Positions 1 to 9,211 of a stretch of 26,011 nt of DNA are shown piece after piece; within the stretch, counting starts at the first letter, position 1; the number at the start of each line of letters is the position of its first letter. The notes under the pieces were generated by a model, which did not search any database, was not told where the DNA came from, and was given only the letters and a program-made list of their open reading frames with translations. The stretch comes from Mnemiopsis leidyi (taxonomy: Eukaryota > Ctenophora > Tentaculata > Lobata > Bolinopsidae), in contig JH154833.1 of the NCBI GenBank assembly GCA_000226015.1, forward strand, positions 17,399 through 43,409, written 5' to 3'. Position numbers and translations under genes: made by a program.

Positions 1-357
1 TATAGCACGAGACTATAAGAACCGTAACGTTGTCAATCTTTGTTCGGACAACCGTGCAATCGCCCGTCGAGAGTGAATCCATATACCACAACTTGTTGAC
101 CAAGCTCTTGTGGTAATAGATGCAGGCTCGGGGACGAGTGTGGCGGTCACTCCTCGCAAAAATCTTCAAGTCAGAGACAGGATTTGGGATGATGTTTTTG
201 CCATTCACATATGGTTCTTGCACCATTATGAATGGATTCGTAAATTGCTTAGAGAATAGTACCAAATCATCGGTAGCTCTCTTTGCTTTGTTTGTGTTTA
301 TTTGTATGAAACTAAGGCATTTACCTGTCCCTCTTAGCCATAACTGATCTCAAGGCT
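1..357 (-). mobile_element. LINE (non-LTR retrotransposon) fragment, ORF2 endonuclease domain
   Basis: The minus strand is open from about 357 to the window edge and translates to an N-terminal apurinic-like endonuclease domain of a LINE ORF2. Visible motifs in order are INTNKAKRATDDL (a start-of-domain pattern like QxNxxrcraAt), PFIMVQEPYVNGK (the catalytic-glutamate QEP motif) and RPRACIYYHKS, followed by a hydrophobic strand VTVLIVSCY. This is the usual order in jockey/CR1/R1-like endonucleases. The reverse transcriptase would lie beyond position 1. An in-frame stop lies just before the readable part, and a GC-richer stretch near 455-490 may be the element's 5' leader. No breaks are seen in the visible frame. 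The clade cannot be told from this piece. Confidence 0.75.
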
Positions 358-532
358 TGAGAAAATCGCAACGCATACAGCACAGAATATAAAACTATAA
401 AGATCACTCACACCCAAGCACTAACAAGAACATAACCTTAGTATAATATTATTTCACTGCCACCCGGCGGCTGAAAAGACCCACGACGGTAATTATAGTG
501 CCTTGTATCTATTACACGCAAACCATGATTAA

Positions 533-566
533 TGATATTGCGTGTAAACTGATATTGCGTGTAAAC
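533..566. repeat. 17-bp direct repeat, two copies
   Basis: TGATATTGCGTGTAAAC occurs twice head to tail without a gap. No function is evident. Confidence 0.85.
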
Positions 567-980
567 TAAACGCCGTGATATAAAATCACACAAAATGCGT
601 CGCACCTTCTTAAACTTGTGAGATATTTTAAGAATGACAGGGTTTCAAAAGTCTTGTAATATTCAAGTGTTTACAAGCAATACGTACTTAAATATATTAC
701 AAATGTGTGAGAATTTAACGCTCCTCATACCGAACATACATTTTTTTAATATTGAGTTTTCTGTACCATACCGTTGAGATATGATTGATTTTATTCATAT
801 TGTAATAAAACGATTTAGAAGCCCGTCGTAGTGCCCCTCGGCGTTTTCAATCAATTATGTTTGCCGGTGGCAATTTATTTTTTGATTGCCTAAATAGTTT
901 AAATTTGATACAGGATGAAACAGAAGGGATACATCTTTTGTTCTAAATCCCCGCATCTGCAACTGAAGTTTCTCTTCATG

Positions 981-1030
981 AAATATATAATATATATAAT
1001 TATATAATTATATAATTATATAATTAAAAA
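981..1030. repeat. TA/TAATTA simple repeat
   Basis: A run of TATAATTA-type units followed by poly-A. This is low-complexity DNA in the gap before the SLC22 gene. Confidence 0.85.
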
Positions 1031-1290
1031 AACTGTGGAAGCTTTTCGCATTATAATGCCTTAATAAGTTAATCAACAGAGTTAAAATTTGATAGATAAT
1101 CATATTAAACCATCTTCATCACCTATTTCGTGTACTACAAAGTACATGTATAAGTATAGCAATAAAGCAATAACATGTGTACTTTTACGCCCTTTACCAT
1201 TGTGTAATACAATCGGAAACAGCCAACTCTTTAGTTTTCGACGGTTTTAAAGTAGAATAGGCATGTTCATTGTTCAATGTTCTAGACATA

Positions 1291-1347
1291 CATTATATAT
1301 ATCCTATATGTATACTATATTATATGTATATCATATAATATGTATAC
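1291..1347. repeat. AT-rich stretch of partly palindromic TATATG/CATATA units
   Basis: Alternating purine-pyrimidine units (TATATGTATA, CATATAATATGTATAC) can pair with one another on one strand. It is probably a decayed microsatellite. Confidence 0.65.
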
Positions 1348-1740
1348 ACACTGCTATTATATGTATGTAACAATAAAATAAGCCTTGAGTGCTTTAGGTT
1401 CATAGTTATTAGAAAAAGTTTGCATTCTGAACACACGGTCACTTTTACACACTTCATGGATTCATTTCTCGATTTTCGAAGCCTTAAGCAACTCTCTACA
1501 GTTGCATCGTGTAATTTCTTGTACTGTCCATGTCATCTGGTATGTATGATTCAGGTATATAGTAAATTGAATTATATAGTTCCAAGATAAACAGTAGTGG
1601 GAGCCGCCAACGCGAACAGTTTTAGCAACTGGGGAAATAAACACAATCTTGTAGCATGTGTAGCAAATCTTAAACATAATCTTATAACTCGACTCTTACC
1701 GTATAGTACGCATAATTCGTCTATTATTCGCGTTCTTTGC

Positions 1741-1914
1741 TTTTTGTACAGTGCCTTTTATTCTGCTTTATTTGTTTATATCTTCTTAACTTTTTGTACA
1801 GTACCCTTTTTTCTGCTTTATTTGTTTATATCTTCTTAACTTCGAGTTTCAATTTTTGTACAGTGCCCTTTGTTCTGCTTTATTTGTTTATATCTTCTTA
1901 ACTTCGAGTTTCAT
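1741..1914. repeat. 50/62-bp tandem repeat, three copies
   Basis: Each unit starts TTTTTGTACAGT and contains TTCTGCTTTATTTGTTTATA. Copies start at 1741, 1791 and 1853. The first is 50 bp; the next two are 62 bp because they add a TTCGAGTTTCA segment. The array ends about 400 bases upstream of the SLC22 ATG. Confidence 0.9.
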
Positions 1915-2319
1915 TTTCGAGGGGGTTTTAAAGCGACCATTGTCACTTTACTACACCATTGCTTATTGGGCGGGTTTCAGAGTGGCATGTGCAGAGTCAA
2001 CGCCTCACCCTTTCATCCCACATCCATAATACACATCTGAAAACATTACTCCGCAGCATCAGCACATCAAATTTGGTGGAATATAAGAAGGGGTTTTCCG
2101 AGAATTAGGATTTTTAAAGGGTCACACAACATTGTTTAAAAGTATTAAATTGGATTAATTCAATTGGTAAATCGTCAGGTTTGGTGAACGTAATCTAACA
2201 CCAATCTTAATTAGGTAATGAGCATGTACCGACTACTTGCCGCTTAGAATTACTCTTCTAACCACCCTTTTCGTTCCTTTGTCACCGACCCTTCCTAGCG
2301 AAAACAAGAGATACCAGAC

Positions 2320-3882
2320 ATGGATAACACAGAGACACAAGATCCGGAGGCATCCCCAAAAGAGCAGCTCACACTGGAGGAAGTAGTGAACAGGATCGTA
2401 CCTCGTTTAAACTTCAGAGTGTTTCTCTTGTTTGTCAGTGCTCTGTGTACCATTTTCCACGCTGCTGCCGTGACCTACGTCACAGCGCTGACAGGTAACA
2501 TCCCTTACAAGGACTGGAAGTGCCTATCGGCTGAGTGCAAGTCGCTGTACAAGGTAGAGGGGGAAGAGTTTTACTCTCAAAAAACGATTTGCAGCAATGA
2601 AATGGTCGCAGGTGTAAACTTCACCTGGAATATCGGGCGAAGAACGACCTTTACAACTGACTGGGGGATATACTGTCAAGATGAGGCCAAATTGTCGACC
2701 ATCTCAAGCATATATTTCGTTGGAGCCCTGCTTGGCCTTCTCTGTTCCACAGCGATATTCGACACAGTCGGTCGGAAAAGGGGAGCCATCCTGGGTTGTG
2801 TCCTGATAACCGTTGCAACCGCCGCCAGTGCAGCAGCTCCTAACTATGAGACACTTCTGGTTCTGAGAGTTATCTCGGGGTTCGGTCTCCTCATCAACTA
2901 CACCGGATCTTACTGCTGGATCATCGAGTTCGCACCCACCCGGTACAGAAACCTGGTTAACGGCTGCTACAACCTAGGCTGGACATTGAGCTATCTCATC
3001 ATGGTGCTGTTCGGCTTCCTGATTGAAAAGTGGCAACACGTTTACCTGGCAGTGACTGGACTTTGTGTGTTTAGTCTGGCGATGTTCTTCATCACTCCTG
3101 TACCGGAATCTCCCAGATTTCACCTGGTTCGGGGAAAAGAGAAGGAGGCCAAGAAAACCCTCGAGATCATCAGCAAAATCAGCGGGCACCGGATAACATT
3201 TGAGGAGGTAGATCTGGTGTATGACACAAGGGTACAAAACTATCTTAAGCAGGTGAAAGACTTTCTGAAATATCCCAACATGTTGAAGAGATCACTTCTT
3301 TGCATGTCGGGCTGGTTCCTGGTCTCCCTGATAACGTACGCCTACACGTTTGGTTGGGGTAAGATCGGAAGAGACCTATACACAAGCTATCTCTTTGCAG
3401 CTCTAGGAGGAGGTCTAGGCTACATTCTTTCCATCTTAGTCTGCCGAGTTTTAGGAAGAAAACGTGCAACTCTGTTCTTCTTCGGGTCGGTCGTTGTGAT
3501 GAATCTGGTGGCCATGCTGGACTTCAACTTCTCCCGGAATTGGAGTTTGGAGCAAGTGGCTAGTCTGCTGGGGAATGTCAACATTCTGGGAGCGTTTGCC
3601 ATGTTGTACCTGTACACAGGAGAGCTTGCACCCACCTCCCACCGCGGCATGATCATGTGCCTGTGTTCCAGCTGCGCCAGAGTCGGCAGCTTCATTGGGC
3701 CCTACGTTAGTTTGTTGTACGGGGTGACGGACAGGAGGGTACCCCTTGCTCTGTTTGCTGGCTTGTCTGTTTGTGCCTTTGTAGCGATCATATTCCTGCC
3801 TGATACAACTGGGGATGGGATACCGGAAACTCCTGCCGACGTCAGCGACAGAAAGGGAGAAAGAAAGAATTTGGATAGTTAG
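2320..3882 (+). CDS. SLC22-family organic cation/anion/carnitine transporter, intronless
   Basis: A 520-residue single-exon protein of the major facilitator superfamily, SLC22 branch, expected to carry small organic ions or zwitterions across the plasma membrane. TM1 is at about 33-57, followed by the large extracellular loop typical of SLC22 (58-125). The loop has cysteines C68, C73, C91 and C119, an N-glycosylation sequon at N100, and the TTDWGIYC segment just before TM2. The MFS loop 2-3 motif DTVGRKRG is at 148-155. PESPRF at 262-267 opens the central cytoplasmic loop, and GELAPTSHRG and LPDTTGDGIPET near the C-terminus match SLC22 signatures. The length fits the family (about 500-600). 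The chosen ATG is the first in frame and leaves a normal cytoplasmic N-tail. The lack of introns contrasts with the multi-exon ABHD13 and SLC17 genes nearby and could mean an old retrocopy. The substrate cannot be predicted. Confidence 0.92.
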   Translation: MDNTETQDPEASPKEQLTLEEVVNRIVPRLNFRVFLLFVSALCTIFHAAAVTYVTALTGNIPYKDWKCLSAECKSLYKVEGEEFYSQKTICSNEMVAGVNFTWNIGRRTTFTTDWGIYCQDEAKLSTISSIYFVGALLGLLCSTAIFDTVGRKRGAILGCVLITVATAASAAAPNYETLLVLRVISGFGLLINYTGSYCWIIEFAPTRYRNLVNGCYNLGWTLSYLIMVLFGFLIEKWQHVYLAVTGLCVFSLAMFFITPVPESPRFHLVRGKEKEAKKTLEIISKISGHRITFEEVDLVYDTRVQNYLKQVKDFLKYPNMLKRSLLCMSGWFLVSLITYAYTFGWGKIGRDLYTSYLFAALGGGLGYILSILVCRVLGRKRATLFFFGSVVVMNLVAMLDFNFSRNWSLEQVASLLGNVNILGAFAMLYLYTGELAPTSHRGMIMCLCSSCARVGSFIGPYVSLLYGVTDRRVPLALFAGLSVCAFVAIIFLPDTTGDGIPETPADVSDRKGERKNLDS

Positions 3883-4311
3883 GATTATACTTGCTTAAAT
3901 GCAAGGAAATATATTTCAAACGTGCTTCATCAGACACTCCTTTAGTCACCGGTACGCTTATAGAAGGGAATCAGGAATCTGAGACTTAACAAACCTGACC
4001 CTCTTTCAATTCAATTCGGCAATTGGACTTTTTAATATATTGTAAGATTTTCTGGAGCATCAAATTATGACAATGTGACCCTCTTTTGATAATCAACATT
4101 GATAATGTTTCTGCAGATGCCAATGCCATACTTGTAATTGCTAATTCAGCCAGATTAAATTGAACTGACAGGAAATATTATCAACACGATAAAGGTACAA
4201 CCTGGCCCATGCAGCCATTGTAGAAATTATAATGTTGCTTATCTTTCAAATTTTTTGACTGTTTATTGTTACTTTTTTTATTTCATAAATCTTAGGTTAT
4301 CTGTAGTAGTA
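3883..4311. other. 3' flank of the SLC22 gene
   Basis: Probable 3' UTR and spacer. A weak polyadenylation hexamer ATTAAA lies near 4153-4158. GACCCTCTTT occurs twice (about 4007 and 4075). No coding signal was seen. Confidence 0.5.
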
Positions 4312-4432
4312 ATTGGTTGGAAATTGTTTTATCATGTGACAGCTTTCTCAAATATGATTGGTCGTATCTGGCTTCTCGTTGGTCAATTTCGACTCCTCCC
4401 CGAGAATTGTGACGTCCATAACTATAAAAAAA
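4312..4432 (+). promoter_or_regulatory. Promoter-like cluster: inverted CCAAT boxes, CRE-like site, TATA box
   Basis: In plus-strand order there are ATTGG (inverted CCAAT) at 4312-4316 and 4357-4361, TTGGTCAAT near 4379, the CRE-like TGACGTCC at 4410-4417, and a TATA box CTATAAAAAAA at 4422-4432. The spacing is that of a compact polymerase II promoter and would place a start near 4450-4460. No coding exon is recognised downstream, so the target is unknown. It could serve a noncoding transcript or be the remnant of a lost gene. Confidence 0.35.
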
Positions 4433-5300
4433 CGGGCTGATACGAAATACTCTTAACTTTTTACTCCTATCTTCCAATGGAAATAAAATTCACATAATTT
4501 CATCATTGTAAAAAAGTACTTACAGTTACAGATGACGCCTTTTCATCACACACCCTATCGACTATCTATCTCCGCCAGACCAATTATCTGCAGTTGACCG
4601 TTTTCTTTTTCGCTTTACCATTTCACATAGCTACGGATATCCTCTGTTAAGCATTAGACCGACAGCATTTCATCGCGATCAGGTTAAAAGTTTAATGAGG
4701 GATTTTGCAACTTCTAGCTATTTTTGAGTAAAAATTGTTGAAATAATAAATAATATATGGTACTTTGAATTTGCCGTAGTGAAGTAATTTTATAAGTTGC
4801 CTCTGACAATATCACAATAAGGCTGAAAGCATAGATCGTAATGATCCAGAAAACCATTTTTAAATTGAAAACCGAGGCATGATCCAAATTGAAATTGAAT
4901 AACAAATAAACGTAGTATTATCATAACAGAGTCTGATTTACAAATGTTAATAAAATATCACGTAAAATAAATCAACGGGTAATAAAGGTCGTGCACTGCG
5001 AAGAAAATTACCGGATTTTTCCTGATCTATAAATTCTCCTGATGTATAAAATGCAAAAACCATAGCTGTAAAAAATATTATCATCGCCCAATAGAGTAAG
5101 GTATTTCTGGGAAAGAGCTAAAAAGCACTGTTTTATAACTTCTTATTCATCAAAATTTGTGACCCCTCCCGAAAATATCTTCCTCTTCAATTAGCCCATC
5201 TAGATAGACCAATTCGGAATGTTAAATTGTTGAAGCATCAAAAACCAAATTAGTAAACATCTGTAACAACATCATTTCAACCAAATACAGAACTCTTTCT
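4433..5300. other. Unassigned AT-rich spacer
   Basis: No coding signal, RNA gene or repeat stands out. If the cluster upstream is a real promoter, its transcript would begin here. The right part may hold 3' UTR of the minus-strand SLC17 terminal exon. Confidence 0.4.
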
Positions 5301-5366
5301 TACTGGTAATCCTCCTCCTTCTTCTCCAAATCTTTATCGTGAGGGCGTGTTAGAGTCCCAAGAATA
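5301..5366 (-). pseudogene. Fragment of a third SLC17 C-terminal tail
   Basis: On the minus strand this short segment resembles the very end of the two SLC17 terminal exons. It has a TTGGGACTCT stretch (the SWDS/SWNS codons), then a GGAGAAGAAGGAGGAGGATT acidic-codon run and GATTACCAG, paralleling GATTACCGG in the 7358-8604 exon. The reading frame is not continuous with the parent pattern. It lies beyond the stop of the 5500-6722 copy. The most likely origin is a mostly deleted third tandem copy. The match is short and GA-rich, so it is tentative. Confidence 0.4.
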
Positions 5367-5499
5367 AGACGGTCAGTTATAGTTGTGACAAAGTGTGCCA
5401 ATACTTATTGGATTAGGTTAAAAATAATCGACTTTACAGACAAATTATAAACAATGTCAATAGGCTCAATATTTCTCTTCATATCTCTTAGTCTAGATT

Positions 5500-6722
5500 T
5501 CAAATCCGTTGCTGCCCCGCATACCCGAGATTCTCCTCCTCTTCCTCTTCCAAATTAACACCACAAGAGTCCCACGATTGAACTTCGGCGGACCCAAATA
5601 TGCAGAACTGAAGGGAACCAAACATCCATACAGCAGACGCGGATATGAACGCTATTTTCCATCGCTGATGAAGTTTAGCGTGGTCAACGTCGTTGACAAG
5701 CAAACCAACAAAGATTGGCCCTAGGATACCAGCTACTGCACTAAGACCATTACCGATACCGCAGAGGATAGCAGAGAAGCGGGGGGAGAGATCAGCATAG
5801 TTGACATAATAGCAAGGGTGGGCGTAGCCTTGAAAATACATGGCAATGTTCATCAGGATTAATATTGGGACGTTATTCTCCAGAAAAGCCATGATAAAGA
5901 GAATAATAGCAGGGAGGAACATAGCACAAAGACCACACCACTTTCTAGTCCAAGTTTTCGAGAGAATCTCTCGTTTCACCAAAATGTCCGAAACGTAGCC
6001 AGCCGAAATATAGCCCAGGTATATCATGATGTAGGGGACGGAAGCGATGAAACCGGACTCCTTTATGTCATAGTCCAGAGTTTCAACCATGAACTTGGGT
6101 ATGTCCGTGAGAAGCAAAAAGAACCCGTAACCGTTGCAGGTGTGGATTAGACATGTAGACCAGAATTTACCGCTCTTCAGAATTCTCTTCCAAGGAATTT
6201 CAGAGATTTGAACTGTCTTTCTTGGGACTGTAGACCCGGCCAAGTACTCTTTCTCAGCAGAAGAAGCCCAGTAAGATTTACTTGGATTATCCGTCACAAA
6301 GACGAACCAAAGAAGGGCCCATAGAACGCCCAAACCTCCATATACATAAAAAAGGCTGGGCCAGCCCCCCAAAAACCCACTGGAAGCAAGTAACCCTGAT
6401 ACAGAGTTTGCTAGCACAGCACCCAAGTACTGTCCACCACTACTCAAAGCTGTAAATGTGGCAAACTGAGCAGCCGGGGCCCAGCTAGAGATAATGTTCA
6501 GAGCCACTGGAAATGTAACACCTTGGCCTAATCCGATAAACAAACGCAGAGCTATGAATAGCCAAAAGTTTATACCAGAGATAAGAGGACAAAGGAAGGA
6601 GGCTAGGATGGCTATCAAGAGTCCAAGACCGAAGACCTTGCTGGCACCGAAGTAGCAGCATATGACTGCCCCAGGAAGCTGGGTGAACCAGTAGCCCCAG
6701 AAGAACGAGCTGAGGACGTATC
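5500..6722 (-). CDS. SLC17 (sialin-like) transporter, duplicated 3'-terminal exon (copy A)
   Basis: A terminal coding exon of 1,223 bases. It encodes an SLC17 anion-transporter body from TM2 onward: YVLSSFFWGYWFTQLPGA, GLGQGVTFP, SSWAPAAQ, then LSPRFSAILCGIGNG and GPIFVGLL, ending in an acidic tail. It starts at a CCCCCCAG acceptor (AG at 6724-6723) with the same phase as its twin at 7358-8604, so the first two bases complete a glycine codon. An ATG upstream (6768) lies in the intron and is not the likely start. No TM1 or loop exons were found between this copy and its twin. It may therefore be spliced to exons 8778-8857, 9135-9211 and 17723-17827, giving 494 residues. Its tail (SWDSCGVNLEEEEEE, then NLGYAGQQRI) differs from the twin's, and it lacks a three-residue insertion (LHD) found there. 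The intact frame and mostly synonymous divergence argue against a pseudogene. Confidence 0.82.
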
Positions 6723-7357
6723 CTGGGGGGATTGAAGTCACTATAGAGGTGTCATCAAATAACTTCATTCAAATGAGGGCATGATGAAAAAATCAGGGGC
6801 TTAATAATATAGATCATTTGTATGGTATGATTCGTTTATCTGCGCGAATAGACTATAGAACACGTATTGTCACAGCCTCTAGAAGCAGCAAGTAACACGA
6901 AATATAGAAACGGAGAAAAATATGATTCGTTGTTAAGATTTGCTACATTTATATCATTTGTCATTAACAGCATTCATCAAAGACAAAACCATCGGCATAC
7001 TACAAAAATTTCACGTCCAGATATTATGAGAAACTTACAAAATCGGTATAGCCAAATTCAAATTTCAGAAAATATGAAAAAAAAAAGGAACTGTTGAGAC
7101 CCAAAATACAAACTAAATTAAACAAACAAATTAAAAAATCAAAATAATTTACTGATTAAACAATTCATTCATAAATCGGTCCTTAAAAATGAAAATTAGA
7201 TCTGCCTCTACATAACCACATCAACACAATACAGATTCATAAACAAAGATAAAGGAAAAGACGTTCTGTTATGTGGCAGAGTGTGCCAATGAAATTAGGT
7301 CGAAAATTAAGGTAACGAACAAACAAATAAGAGGCTCAAGCCTTCTCTCCAAGCCTC
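6723..7357. other. Spacer between the two SLC17 terminal exons
   Basis: I searched the minus strand here for the TM1 and loop exons that a self-contained second gene would need and found none. The part next to 7357 should be 3' UTR of the twin exon. The rest is AT-rich without recognisable features. Confidence 0.5.
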
Positions 7358-8604
7358 TTAAATCCCGAATCCTCTGCTGCTCTCCTCTGCAAACCGGTAA
7401 TCTTCCTCCTCCTCCTCCTCCTCCATATTTACACCACGAGAGTTCCAAGATTGAACTTCGGCGGACCCAAATACGCAGAACTGAAGGGAACCAAACATCC
7501 ACACAGCAGACGCTGATATGAACGCTATTTTCCATCGCTGATGTAGTTTAGCGTGGTCGTGGAGATCAACGTCGTTGACAAGCAAACCAACAAAGATGGG
7601 CCCTAGGATACCAGCTACCGCACAAAGACCATTACCGATACCACAGAGGATAGCAGAGAAACGAGGGGAGAGATCGGCATAGTTAACATAATAGCAAGGA
7701 TTTGCAAAACCTTGAAAATACATGGCAATGTTCATCAGGATCAATATTGGGACGTTATTCTCCAGAAAAGCCATGATAAAGAGAAGAATAGCAGGAAGGA
7801 ACATAGCACAAAGACCACACCACTTTCTAGTCCAAGTTTTCGAGAGAATCTCTCGTTTCACCAAAATGTCCGAAACGTAGCCAGCCGAAATATAGCCCAG
7901 GTATATCATGATGTAAGGGACGGAAGCGATGAAACCGGAATCCTTTATGTCATAGTCCAGAACTTCAACCATGAACTTTGGAATGTCCGAGAGCAGCATG
8001 AAGTAGCCATAACCGTTGCAGGTGTGGATTAGACATGTAGACCAAAATTTACCGCTCGTCAGAATTCTCTTCCAGGGAATTTCAGAGATTTGAACTGTCT
8101 TTCTTGGGACTGTAGACGCAGCCAAGTAATCTTTCTCAGCAGAAGAAGCCCAGTAAGAATTACTGGGATCATCCGTCACAAAGACGAACCAAAGGAGTGC
8201 CCATAGAACGCCCAAACCTCCATACACATAAAAAAGGCTGGGCCAGCCCGCCAAGAACCCGCTGGAAGCAAGCAACCCTGATACAGAGTTTGCTAGCACA
8301 GCGCCCAAGTACTGTCCACCACTACTCAAAGCTGTAAATGTGGCAAACTGAGCAGCCGGGGCCCAGCTAGAGATAATGTTCAGAGCCACTGGAAATGTAA
8401 CACCTTGTCCTAATCCGATAAACAAACGCAGAGCTATGAATAGCCAAAAGTTTATACCAGAGATAAGAGGACAAAGGAAGGAGGCTAGAATGGCTATCAA
8501 GAGTCCGAGACCGAATACCTTGCTGGCACCGAAGTAGCAGCATATGACTGCCCCAGGAAGCTGGGTGAACCAGTAACCCCAGAAGAACGAGCTGAGGACG
8601 TATC
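7358..8604 (-). CDS. SLC17 (sialin-like) transporter, 3'-terminal exon (copy B)
   Basis: The terminal exon begins after a CCCCCCAG acceptor (AG at 8606-8605) and runs 1,247 bases to the stop. Joined to exons 17723-17827, 9135-9211 and 8778-8857 it gives exactly 503 codons (502 residues), close to sialin's 495. It encodes TM2 to TM12 with GYVLSSFFWGYWFTQLPG, RLFIGLGQGVTFP, SSWAPAAQ, the RKWCGLCAMFLPA region and LSPRFSAILCGIGNG, ending in an EEEEEEEDYRF acidic tail. SLC17 proteins move organic anions, sialic acid, phosphate or nucleotides, often in lysosomes or vesicles. The position of human sialin His183 and the acidic residues before it (E171, E175) are not conserved; here the stretch reads IGLGQGVTFPVALN. 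The substrate and proton coupling may therefore differ. Confidence 0.88.
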
Positions 8605-8777
8605 CTGGGGGGTTTGAATGTCATTTATGTCAGTCGTCGGATAAAGTGGTATGGAACACCGGAGAATGAAGTGACGATGTTTGTTGAAACATTAGCTGAT
8701 AAAAACTATGGTAATGGGTGGCTAATTAAAACCTGAAAAACTAACGAAGTTAGCTATCTTAAAGACAATTTACGAAC

Positions 8778-8857
8778 CTTGCTTTGCTTGTGACCAACAT
8801 CTTGTTTCGTTCTTTGTGCAGTTTTTAGGTATCATGCCATCACTATCCAACGCGAAA
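8778..8857 (-). CDS. SLC17 exon 3: lumenal loop between TM1 and TM2
   Basis: An 80-base exon bounded by CATCTCCAG and the donor CAAG/GTTCGT. It reads FALDSDGMIPKNCTKNET and then RCWSQAKQ, completing Ser61 at its 5' end and giving the first base of Gly88 at its 3' end. It carries two N-glycosylation sequons (NCT, NET), as expected for the first lumenal loop of SLC17 proteins, although the loop is shorter than in human sialin. The 173-base intron to the terminal exon has matching phase. Confidence 0.75.
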
Positions 8858-9134
8858 CTGGAGATGTTAAATCGTATAAAATCATCATCAAAGTAACAAA
8901 AAATATAATAGCCCGCTTCAAAGCGATTGAGAAACATTTAAAAAAGTTGCCAAAAAGTATAACAATACAAAGCCATTGGTTACGTGTAACTTTTATCTTA
9001 AAATTAACTTTGATCCTCCACTCAATAAGCTGTAGCTGCCGGATCATGGCACTGTCTAAAGATCCCAAATGAATACTTAATAAAAACAATATCTTTACCC
9101 GCAAGACATACCAAGTCGAGAAAATTAGACATAC

Positions 9135-9211
9135 CTTATGTTGATCCTTAAAAGGTAATCCATGATAAAGCCATACGAGAGTAGAACGACAATCACATAT
9201 CTGAACCATCC
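9135..9211 (-). CDS. SLC17 exon 2: first transmembrane segment
   Basis: A 77-base exon between CTTGTGTTTCAG and the donor AAG/GTATGT. It encodes GWFRYVIVVLLSYGFIMDY followed by LLRINI, the classic SLC17 TM1 pattern (human sialin ARYNLAILAFFGF, then VYALRVNLS). With the 35-codon first exon at 17723-17827, the RY pair falls at residues 39-40 and the TM1 arginine at 57, exactly the human sialin positions. It ends in phase 2, matching the next exon. Confidence 0.85.

Larger units (their letters stand above)
358..2319. other. AT-rich intergenic stretch upstream of the SLC22 gene
   Basis: No convincing exon was found on either strand. The stretch holds the probable 5' leader of the LINE (to about 490), several short tandem or AT-rich repeats listed separately, and the probable promoter of the SLC22 gene. 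A TATA-like ATATAAGAAG lies at 2081-2090, about 230 bases before that gene's ATG. Confidence 0.6.

Noticed and set aside
120-347. 75-residue plus-strand open frame
   Set aside because: It is the shadow of the LINE endonuclease frame on the minus strand.
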